Below are positions 1 through 5,251 of a DNA stretch of 5,251 nt, piece by piece. A program made the translations under genes and the position numbers. Below the pieces are notes generated by a model. It made no database searches and had not been told where the DNA came from. It was given only the letters and a program-made list of their open reading frames with translations. Source of the DNA: an uncultured Desulfovibrionaceae bacterium. Its GTDB lineage: Bacteria; Desulfobacterota; Desulfovibrionia; Desulfovibrionales; Desulfovibrionaceae. How positions within the stretch are numbered: position 1 is the stretch's first letter; every line of letters begins with the position of its first letter. The DNA lies in the NCBI GenBank assembly GCA_947037905.1, contig CAMQUX010000109.1, positions 1 to 5,251 of the forward strand. Reading direction: 5' to 3'.

Positions 1-603
1 CTCGTTCCATTTGAAGATAGAGCACGTTTTAATATAGTTGTAGGTTTTTTTGAAACAGCAAAGCGTATTTTATTTTCTCCTCGATTATTTTTTAGTACAA
101 TGTTTGGAAATAATATTGCTTATCCATTAGCTTTTGCAGCAATTTCTCTCTTTATAACCTTTACATCTAATATGCTCATATCATTTTTCTTAGTAAACAT
201 AGGTTCATTGCAACTTCCTGAAGTGTATCAAGTAATGATGGATGATATTATAAAGAGCGGTATTTCATTGTGGAGTCTGTTCGGAAGCGTTTTATTATTA
301 CTAGTACTAATGGTATTATGTATAGTAACCATGCTAAGTGCTTGTTTGCTTGTTTCCTTACGGGGAGTGCTAAAACAAGAGTATACTTTTATAAGTGTTT
401 ACCGAGTAGTTTTATATTCAAGTGTAAGTGCTTTTCTCTTAATAGTCCCTTTTATAGGACCTGTGGTTGCAGGATTAGGTTTTATGTATTTATTGGTTGA
501 AGGTTTTAAATCGCATTTTAATATAGATTATGCACAGGCAGGATTTTCTTGTCTTCTTGTAGTTTTGGCTTTTATTTTTATGGGCATTGTTTTTACTGCA
601 TAA
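1..603 (+). CDS. Yip1-family integral membrane protein, 5' end missing
   Basis: The reading frame is open from base 1 to the TAA at 601-603 and gives 200 visible residues, so the ATG at 100 is an internal methionine and not the start. The segment before it (PFEDR, then ETAKRILFSPRLFF) is the cytoplasmic lead-in typical of bacterial YIP1-domain proteins, where a PWEDR-like motif and an FxxT...LFxPxxFF motif precede the membrane part. About five hydrophobic segments follow, at visible residues 41-65, 90-119, 135-151, 152-170 and 181-199. The stretch from VYRVVLYSS through IPFIGPVVAGLGFMYLLVEGF matches the conserved core of the family. The protein should sit in the cytoplasmic membrane. Bacterial members have no settled biochemical role, so none is assigned. 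It lies 96 bases upstream of eno on the same strand with no clear terminator between. The family call is by motif recognition; the true start is outside the window. Confidence 0.8.
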   Translation, partial: LVPFEDRARFNIVVGFFETAKRILFSPRLFFSTMFGNNIAYPLAFAAISLFITFTSNMLISFFLVNIGSLQLPEVYQVMMDDIIKSGISLWSLFGSVLLLLVLMVLCIVTMLSACLLVSLRGVLKQEYTFISVYRVVLYSSVSAFLLIVPFIGPVVAGLGFMYLLVEGFKSHFNIDYAQAGFSCLLVVLAFIFMGIVFTA

Positions 604-699
604 AGTATTCGTATTTTGATGTGTATTGGTTCTGAAATTCCGTTATAAATTATGTGAAGTATATGATATAAGAGTAGAAGTAAAAAATAAGGAGTTATT
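604..699 (+). promoter_or_regulatory. eno leader: ribosome binding site and possible promoter
   Basis: A clear Shine-Dalgarno sequence, AAGGAG (689-694), lies five bases before the eno ATG. Two overlapping -10-like hexamers, TATGAT (662-667) and TATAAG (667-672), each match the sigma-70 consensus at five of six positions. No good -35 box sits 16-18 bases upstream: TTGATG (616-621) and TTGGTT (626-631) are badly spaced. The ribosome binding site is solid. The promoter is only a possibility in such AT-rich DNA, and eno may instead be read through from the membrane-protein gene. No hairpin terminator was seen here. Confidence 0.3.
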
Positions 700-1995
700 A
701 TGAGTATTATTGCATCTGTATGGGCAAGGGAAATATTAGATTCTCGAGGAAATCCAACAATTGAAGTTGAAATTATGTATGAGTCTGGAATATCAGGTCG
801 AGCAGCTGTACCATCTGGCGCCTCAACAGGAATTCGAGAAGCACTAGAACTGCGTGATTTAGATTTATCTCGTTACGGTGGAAAAGGCGTACAGAACGCA
901 GTGACTCATGTTCGAGAAGAAATAGCAGAAGCAATACTTGGGCTCGATGGTCTGCGTCAACTCCACTTAGATAATCTTCTTTTAGATTTAGACGGTACCG
1001 ATAATAAAAGCCGCTTAGGTGCAAATGCACTTTTAGGCGTATCACTTGCAAATGCACGAGCTGCAGCTAATTATTTAGGACTACCATTATATCAATATTT
1101 AGGCGGAGTGAATGCAAAAATTTTACCAGTGCCTATGATGAATATAATAAATGGTGGCGAGCATGCTCCAAATAATCTCGATATTCAAGAATTTATGATA
1201 ATGCCAATAGGTGCAAAAACTTTCACCGATGCACTCAGAATGGGTACAGAAGTGTTCCATTCCCTTAGAGCAATTTTAGCACAAGATGGGCACATAACAT
1301 CTGTTGGAGATGAGGGTGGTTTTGCTCCCAATTTAGCTTCACATGAAGAAGCTTTTGAGTATATCATACGTGCTATAGAAGCATCAGGATATAATCCTGG
1401 ATTTGAAGTAGCACTAGCAATAGATGCAGCATCTTCAGAATTTTATAAAAATGGTCGTTATATCATGTCAGGTCAAAAGCAAGAATTTTCTTCCCTTGAA
1501 CTTGTGGACTATTACAAAGAACTTACTAAAAAATATCCACTTGTATCCATAGAAGATGGTTTAGATCAAAATGACTGGGATGGTTATCAAAACTTAACAG
1601 CACATCTAGGTGAGACTGTACAGCTTGTGGGAGATGATATTTTTGTTACAAATCCTGATATCTTAGCAGAAGGAATCGAAAAGGGCGTTTGCAACTCAAT
1701 ACTTGTAAAGCTTAATCAAATAGGAACATTAACAGAAACACTCGATACAATAGAAATGGCAAAACAAGCTGGTTATACATCTGTAATATCTCACCGTTCA
1801 GGCGAGACAGAAGATGCATTCATATCTGACCTAGCAGTTGGAGTAAATGCAGGACAAATAAAAACTGGCTCTTTATGCCGTAGTGACCGTGTGGCAAAAT
1901 ATAATCAGCTATTACGCATAGAAGAGAATTTAGAAGATGATGCGTTATATTATGGCCCAGTGTTAGTAGAAAGCTGGTTCAGTGGTGACGAATAA
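700..1995 (+). CDS. eno: enolase (phosphopyruvate hydratase, EC 4.2.1.11)
   Basis: Enolase interconverts 2-phosphoglycerate and phosphoenolpyruvate in cytosolic glycolysis and gluconeogenesis, using Mg2+. The 431-residue product is full length for the family. The N-terminal domain opens with AREILDSRGNPT (9-20) and carries the mobile substrate loop SGAST (39-43). In the barrel domain the expected residues are present: H155 and E164, the general acid/base partner E205 in GDEGGFAPN (203-211), metal ligands D242, E285 and D312, the catalytic lysine K337 in the signature ILVKLNQIGTLTET, the phosphate-binding SHRSGE segment (364-369), and K388. Numbers are counted in this protein and equated with E. 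coli residues from memory. The ATG at 700 is supported by AAGGAG five bases upstream and by the conserved N-terminus. Nothing is missing or broken. The sequence closely resembles Desulfovibrio enolases. folD follows after 72 bases on the same strand, so co-transcription is plausible. Confidence 0.98.
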   Translation: MSIIASVWAREILDSRGNPTIEVEIMYESGISGRAAVPSGASTGIREALELRDLDLSRYGGKGVQNAVTHVREEIAEAILGLDGLRQLHLDNLLLDLDGTDNKSRLGANALLGVSLANARAAANYLGLPLYQYLGGVNAKILPVPMMNIINGGEHAPNNLDIQEFMIMPIGAKTFTDALRMGTEVFHSLRAILAQDGHITSVGDEGGFAPNLASHEEAFEYIIRAIEASGYNPGFEVALAIDAASSEFYKNGRYIMSGQKQEFSSLELVDYYKELTKKYPLVSIEDGLDQNDWDGYQNLTAHLGETVQLVGDDIFVTNPDILAEGIEKGVCNSILVKLNQIGTLTETLDTIEMAKQAGYTSVISHRSGETEDAFISDLAVGVNAGQIKTGSLCRSDRVAKYNQLLRIEENLEDDALYYGPVLVESWFSGDE

Positions 1996-2054
1996 TTATT
2001 TATAAAAAAATATAAAAAGTTAATAATATAAGCAATTAACAAAAGAAAAAAGAT

Positions 2055-2062
2055 AAAGAAGG
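2055..2062 (+). promoter_or_regulatory. folD ribosome binding site supporting a GTG start
   Basis: AAAGAAGG is one mismatch from a strong AAGGAGG Shine-Dalgarno core and ends five bases before the GTG at 2068. That spacing, and the protein starting directly with the conserved LVLDGK, decides the start. An ATG at 2066-2068 overlaps the GTG in another frame, but it reads ATG TGT TAG and stops after two codons. Confidence 0.65.
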
Positions 2063-2067
2063 TTCAT

Positions 2068-2925
2068 GTGTTAGTATTAGATGGTAAAGAAACTGCAAGA
2101 AAAATTCGTGAAGAGTTACAGAAAGAGCTTGCAGGTATTTATAAAAAAGATTTGCGTCCTGCTGCACTTGCTGTGATTTTAGTAGGGGAAGATCCTGCAT
2201 CAGAAGTATATGTTCGTAATAAGGAAAAAGCATGTGCAGATGTGGGTATTGTATCAAAAAGTTATAAATTAGCGGAAAATACAAGCCAAGAAGAACTAGA
2301 GAGCGTAATAGATGTTTTAAATAATGATGAAAATATTGATGGAATATTATTACAATTACCGCTTCCAAAAAGTTTAAATGCCGAAAAATGTTTAGAAAAA
2401 ATAGCAGTACATAAAGATGTGGACGGTTTTCATCCAGAAAACATAGGCAAGTTAGTACTTGGGCTGCCAGCTTTTAAGTCTTGCACACCAGCAGGTATAA
2501 TGAATCTTTTAGAGCGTTATAATTTATCCGTATCTGGCAAAAAAGCAGTAGTTGTTGGGCGTAGTAATATAGTTGGAAAACCACTTGCACTGCTACTGCA
2601 ACAAACAGGCGCATTTGCAAACGCAACCGTAACAGTTTGTCATTCAGGCACAAGTAATTTAGAAGAAGAATGCCGTAGTGCAGACTTTTTGTTTGTTGCA
2701 ATGGGTAAGCCAGCGTTTATTAAAGGGCATATGGTAAAAGATGGTGCGGTGGTTATTGATGTAGGAATACACAGAACTGAAAACGGTCTTGTAGGGGACT
2801 GCGATTATGCAGAGATTAGCAAAAAAGCATCTGCCATGACACCTGTTCCTGGTGGTGTTGGACCCATGACTATTGCTCAGCTTCTTGTAAATACTGTGAG
2901 TGCGTACAAAAAACATGTGCTTTAA
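2068..2925 (+). CDS. folD: bifunctional methylenetetrahydrofolate dehydrogenase / methenyltetrahydrofolate cyclohydrolase
   Basis: FolD oxidises 5,10-methylene-THF to methenyl-THF with NADP+ and hydrolyses that to 10-formyl-THF, feeding purine synthesis and initiator-tRNA formylation in the cytosol. At 285 residues it has the normal length. The catalytic domain shows Y48 and K52 in SEVYVRNKEKAC, the equivalents of E. coli Y52 and K56, then DGILLQLPLP (91-100) and D119 in the KDVDGFHP segment. The Rossmann domain carries GRSNIVGKP (164-172) and the HSGT motif (192-195). Near the C-terminus is PGGVGPMT (261-268), a family signature. Translation starts at GTG 2068, because no in-frame ATG is near and the conserved N-terminus begins there. 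The gene is downstream of eno with a 72-base gap. A strong hairpin terminator begins about 20 bases after the stop. No key residue is missing. Confidence 0.97.
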   Translation: MLVLDGKETARKIREELQKELAGIYKKDLRPAALAVILVGEDPASEVYVRNKEKACADVGIVSKSYKLAENTSQEELESVIDVLNNDENIDGILLQLPLPKSLNAEKCLEKIAVHKDVDGFHPENIGKLVLGLPAFKSCTPAGIMNLLERYNLSVSGKKAVVVGRSNIVGKPLALLLQQTGAFANATVTVCHSGTSNLEEECRSADFLFVAMGKPAFIKGHMVKDGAVVIDVGIHRTENGLVGDCDYAEISKKASAMTPVPGGVGPMTIAQLLVNTVSAYKKHVL

Positions 2926-2945
2926 TTATAGTTATATTTAAAGAA

Positions 2946-2993
2946 ATAAAAAAAAAGAAAAGTAGTTATATAATTACTTTTCTTTTTTTTTAT
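2946..2993. terminator. bidirectional intrinsic terminator between convergent genes
   Basis: Arms 2946-2967 and 2972-2993 pair over 22 positions with one G.T pair (2965 with 2974), closing a four-base loop. The left arm starts with nine A's (2948-2956) and the right arm ends with nine T's (2983-2991), so the transcript from either strand has a hairpin followed by a U-run. The stem is AT-rich, with only G.C pairs 2957/2982 and 2962/2977. It lies 20 bases after the folD stop and about 190 bases past the stop of the opposing repeat-protein gene. It therefore most directly ends the eno-folD transcript and could also stop the opposing one. Confidence 0.85.
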
Positions 2994-3186
2994 ACGTTTT
3001 TCTTTTTTTATTTTGGACTTTATATACGCACACGTAAATTTTATTTGAGACAAGTTTCTAGTTTGTCTCTAGTTATCTAATTTCGCTCTACTTTAGTTAG
3101 AGACCCTTTAACTAAATATAATTCACCTGTATATGAAGTATATGAAGCATATAGAATAGAGTAAAGGTGTATATATTTTTGTGAAT
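2994..3186. other. non-coding convergent intergenic segment with nested inverted repeats
   Basis: No plausible coding frame is seen. Three inverted repeats overlap here. Hairpin A pairs GAGACAA (3047-3053) with TTGTCTC (3063-3069) and extends with two G.T pairs. Hairpin B pairs 3065-3075 with 3094-3104 (GTCTCTA against TAGAGAC, plus four more pairs of which two are G.T). Hairpin C pairs 3092-3101 with 3107-3116 around a GACCC loop. B shares bases with both A and C, so B excludes them while A and C can coexist. None is followed by a T-run, so they do not look like terminators. The segment would be the 3' untranslated part of the repeat-protein mRNA on the - strand, or a separate small transcript. 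The pairings are seen directly; any role is unknown. Confidence 0.5.
3129..3156. repeat. short tandem repeat, 9-base unit
   Basis: GTATATGAA occurs twice in direct succession (3129-3137 and 3138-3146), followed by a diverged ten-base copy, GCATATAGAA (3147-3156). The block is flanked by CACCT (3124-3128) and AGGTG (3165-3169), which are inverted copies of each other. It lies about 30 bases beyond the stop of the repeat-protein gene. It may simply be replication-slippage DNA; no function can be inferred. Confidence 0.55.
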
Positions 3187-4044
3187 TTATCTGCTTGTGT
3201 AGCTATTTAAACGTTGTTGCTCAAATTGTTTTTCAAGCTCCTCTTGTTGATAGAGAGCAGTGTCGACCATTTTATGGGCTTCTTCAAAGTCAGGGTTAAT
3301 ATCTATAGAACGCCTAGCCATTTTTTCTGCAAGCTTCCATTTTCCCCAATCAGCATAAAGTCTTGAAATATTAAAAAGTAAGTACTCATCAATAGCACAA
3401 AGTTTAATTGCATGTTTATAGTACTGTTCAGCTGTGCTAAATTGTTCTAGCTTTCTAAGGCTAATAGCAAGTTTATTGTACAGATGCAAAGCAGTAGGGT
3501 TGAGTTCTAGTGCAACTTTTAAGTATGGTAATGCTTCAGTGTGCATTTTTTCCTGAATATAACAATCAGCAATATCTGCAAAAATAAGATAGTCGCCAAA
3601 AGCATCACGAGCAACTCTTGGAAAAAGAGCGTTTGCCTTCTCAATTCTTCCTTCTTGCAAATGTTCTTTTGCTGCTGCGAACATAATCGCTCTGTTTCTT
3701 TTTTTCTCTTCAAATTTTTGATGCGCATCATCATGAATATTTTTTTGCAGGCTTTGCGTGAATTCAGAAAGTTGTTTATATAACTCTTGTTCTTCCCCTC
3801 TTTTATACTTAAAAGCAGCGGGATTTTCACAGAGCTTAGTAAACTCTCTGTCCATAGAAATATGATGCACGCTATTATTTAAAAGTGTATCAAACTCTTC
3901 ACGCTCACTGCGCATAAGAGAACTTTTTGATATAGTCATAAGTGCCGATTGCAGTGCAATAATAGCAGAGAGAAGTTTTTCAGCCCTTAGCAGTGTAGGA
4001 ATATTTTTTAATTTTTGTCTTGCTGCAGCAATTTCATTACTCAT
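3187..4044 (-). CDS. tetratricopeptide-repeat protein of unknown function
   Basis: This 285-residue soluble protein has no signal peptide or membrane segment. Residues 1-117 are helical and charged, and 84-117 could form a coiled coil. Four TPR-like helix pairs follow at about 118-148, 153-182, 187-216 and 221-251. They are recognisable by spaced A/G/Y positions and LNP or INP ends (AxxY...AxxxYxxALxLNP style). A glutamine/glutamate-rich tail closes the protein (266-278). TPRs bind protein partners; no catalytic motif is visible, so the role is unassigned. The ATG at 4044 lies 13 bases after the carA stop, with only a short GGGG (4050-4053) as ribosome binding site, so translation probably depends on coupling to carA. 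It is the last gene of the kdsB-carA operon in this window. The gene is real given its length, repeat pattern and operon position. Confidence 0.85.
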   Translation of the reverse strand: MSNEIAAARQKLKNIPTLLRAEKLLSAIIALQSALMTISKSSLMRSEREEFDTLLNNSVHHISMDREFTKLCENPAAFKYKRGEEQELYKQLSEFTQSLQKNIHDDAHQKFEEKKRNRAIMFAAAKEHLQEGRIEKANALFPRVARDAFGDYLIFADIADCYIQEKMHTEALPYLKVALELNPTALHLYNKLAISLRKLEQFSTAEQYYKHAIKLCAIDEYLLFNISRLYADWGKWKLAEKMARRSIDINPDFEEAHKMVDTALYQQEELEKQFEQQRLNSYTSR

Positions 4045-4057
4045 GTAAGCCCCGAAA

Positions 4058-5185
4058 TTATTTTAAAGAATCTTGAACTAAATTTTTAAATCTTGCGAAA
4101 AAATACTGGCTATCGTGCGGACCTGGCGCTGATTCTGGATGGAACTGGATAGCAATAATTGGTTTTGTTTTATGCGCAAATCCTTCTAAAGTTTTATCAT
4201 TTAAGTTGATATGCGTAACCTCTAAGTCTTTTATGTCAGAAATATCAACGCAAAAGCCATGATTTTGTGAAGAAATTTCAATTTTATTTGTTTTAAGGTT
4301 CATAACAGGATGATTACATCCGTGATGTCCAAATTTTAGCTTATAAGTTTTACCACCTAAAGCTTGTCCAAGTATTTGATGCCCTAAGCATATACCTGCA
4401 ACTGGTAAATCTTCACAAAACGAACGAGCAACGGTAACAGCATGTGTTAAAGTGGCAGGGTCGCCTGGTCCATTAGAAAAGAAAACTGCATCTGGCTTAA
4501 AAGAACGGACTGTTTCTTCAAGCGTATCTGCTGGAACAATGATAATTTGAAATCCCTGTTCTTCGAGCAATCTAAAAATGTTCCATTTAGTTCCAAAATC
4601 ATAAACGATAACTTTGAGTTTGTCATCACTTTTCCAAAGTTTTTCTCTTTCTGAAATTTCAAGAGGGATAATAGATTCATTTTCCCAACGAGATAGTTCT
4701 TTAATACTCACGTTATCGGCTAAATTTTGCCCTTGCATAAGAGGAATATTTGAAAAAAGTTTATCAACTTCATTTAACGTAATATCTTTTGTAGTAATAA
4801 ATCCACGCATAGCACCATGAATGCGTAAATGCCTTGTGAGTGCTCTTGTGTCTATGTTTTCAATTCCCATAATATTATGACGACTTAGATAGTCTGCAAG
4901 CGTTTCTGTACTCTGCCAGTTACTAGGATTTTTACAGCATTCTTTTACAATAAGTCCCGCTACATGCACTGAGTCAGATTCAATATCAGTACAGTTAATA
5001 CCATAGTTTCCTATAAGAGGATACGTCATACAGAGCATTTGTCCAGTATAAGATGGGTCTGTGAGTATTTCTTGATAACCACTCATACCAGTATTAAAAA
5101 TAACCTCTCCATGGCTTTGCCCTTCACCTGTGAAAGAGGTGCCATGAAAAAAAGTTCCATCTTCTAATATAAGAGTTGCTTTCAA
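4058..5185 (-). CDS. carA: carbamoyl-phosphate synthase small (glutaminase) subunit
   Basis: CarA hydrolyses glutamine and passes ammonia to CarB, which makes carbamoyl phosphate for pyrimidine and arginine synthesis in the cytosol. The 375 residues fit the family. The N-terminal CPSase domain shows LEDGTFFHG (7-15) and the conserved block from GEVIFNTGMSGYQEI to DPSYTGQ (26-49), then IDTRALTRHLR (111-121). The class I glutamine amidotransferase domain starts near 190. It has SNGPGDP (237-243), the nucleophile elbow GICLGHQ with C266, and FHPES with H349 and E351 completing the catalytic triad. The start is TTG at 5185: the conserved N-terminus begins there, no ATG is near, and AGGAG lies eight bases upstream. 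The TTG overlaps the TGA of the preceding gene. carB is not in the window and must be elsewhere. Confidence 0.97.
   Translation of the reverse strand: MKATLILEDGTFFHGTSFTGEGQSHGEVIFNTGMSGYQEILTDPSYTGQMLCMTYPLIGNYGINCTDIESDSVHVAGLIVKECCKNPSNWQSTETLADYLSRHNIMGIENIDTRALTRHLRIHGAMRGFITTKDITLNEVDKLFSNIPLMQGQNLADNVSIKELSRWENESIIPLEISEREKLWKSDDKLKVIVYDFGTKWNIFRLLEEQGFQIIIVPADTLEETVRSFKPDAVFFSNGPGDPATLTHAVTVARSFCEDLPVAGICLGHQILGQALGGKTYKLKFGHHGCNHPVMNLKTNKIEISSQNHGFCVDISDIKDLEVTHINLNDKTLEGFAHKTKPIIAIQFHPESAPGPHDSQYFFARFKNLVQDSLK
5182..5185 (-). promoter_or_regulatory. TTGA stop/start overlap coupling kdsB to carA
   Basis: Read on the - strand, the bases TTGA contain the carA start TTG (5185-5183) and the stop TGA of the upstream gene (5184-5182). 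A good Shine-Dalgarno AGGAG (5194-5198) lies inside the end of the upstream gene, eight bases before the TTG. This geometry is usual for translational coupling, where ribosomes finishing one gene re-initiate at once on the next. Confidence 0.75.
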
Positions 5186-5251
5186 GATTTTTTCTCCTGT
5201 ATAATACGTATAATATTTTCTAAATCTTCAGGACTATCGACTCCATGAGAC
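5182..5251 (-). CDS. kdsB: probable 3-deoxy-manno-octulosonate cytidylyltransferase (CMP-Kdo synthetase), C-terminal end only
   Basis: Only the last 22 codons and the TGA are present; the rest lies beyond the right edge. They begin SHGVDSPEDLENI and end with QEKKS. The GVDTPEDLE-like motif near the C-terminus is characteristic of KdsB, which activates Kdo with CTP for lipopolysaccharide inner-core synthesis in the cytosol. Related nucleotidyltransferases can end with a similar D-x-P-E-D-L motif, so the symbol is a likely call, not a certain one. The gene overlaps carA by four bases and contains the carA ribosome binding site. An intact KdsB would imply a Gram-negative organism that makes Kdo-containing LPS, in line with the proposed lineage. 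Confidence 0.7.
   Translation of the reverse strand, partial: SHGVDSPEDLENIIRIIQEKKS

Noticed and set aside
616..649. TTGATG and TATAAA as a sigma-70 promoter for eno
   Set aside because: The spacer would be 22 bases, well outside the usual 16-18; using TTGGTT at 626 instead leaves only 12.
773..1057. 94-residue open frame antisense to eno
   Set aside because: It is fully covered by highly conserved enolase codons, has biased composition and has no convincing ribosome binding site.
2019..2040. Inverted repeat GTTAAT/ATTAAC between eno and folD as a terminator
   Set aside because: The stem is only six base pairs of almost pure A/T with a ten-base loop, and it is followed by A's, not T's, on the + strand. 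It is not a credible eno terminator.
2036..2368. 110-residue open frame on the - strand opposite the start of folD
   Set aside because: It lies antisense to conserved folD codons, is rich in leucine, histidine, tyrosine and phenylalanine as expected from an antisense shadow, and resembles no family.
2926..3186. CRISPR array, tRNA or mobile-element end in the convergent gap
   Set aside because: The repeats are too short and too few for a CRISPR array, no cloverleaf with a T-loop is visible, and there are no long terminal inverted repeats, target duplications or transposase remnants.
3541..3783. 80-residue + strand frame inside the TPR gene
   Set aside because: It is antisense to the TPR coding region; its Cys/Phe/Asn-rich composition reflects the complementary strand and gives no recognisable protein.

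Overview
The window is AT-rich (G+C roughly one third, judged by eye) and carries ordinary bacterial housekeeping genes. The enolase, FolD and CarA proteins read like those of the Desulfovibrionaceae (Desulfobacterota). An AT-rich member of that group, for example a Lawsonia-like host-associated bacterium, is the best guess. This rests on remembered protein similarity and base composition, not on a search.

Left half, + strand: the C-terminal 200 codons of a Yip1-family integral membrane protein (start outside the window), then enolase (eno), then the bifunctional methylene-tetrahydrofolate dehydrogenase/cyclohydrolase (folD, GTG start). All three point the same way with no convincing terminator between them. 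They may be co-transcribed, although the 96-base gap before eno could hold a promoter.

Right half, - strand, reading right to left: the last 22 codons of a gene that looks like kdsB (CMP-Kdo synthetase); carA (small subunit of carbamoyl-phosphate synthase), which starts at a TTG overlapping the kdsB stop; and 13 bases further on a 285-residue tetratricopeptide-repeat protein of unknown role. The tight spacing indicates one operon.

The two transcription units converge on a 261-base intergenic region (2926-3186). It holds a long, almost perfect A-run/T-run hairpin that can act as a terminator in both directions. Next to it is a second segment (3047-3116) with three mutually exclusive hairpins, followed by a short tandem repeat. 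That segment is the only part not explained by standard annotation. I found no mobile element, CRISPR array, tRNA or rRNA, and no evidence of a new multi-gene system. Functionally the genes cover glycolysis, one-carbon folate metabolism, pyrimidine/arginine precursor supply and, probably, lipopolysaccharide Kdo activation.
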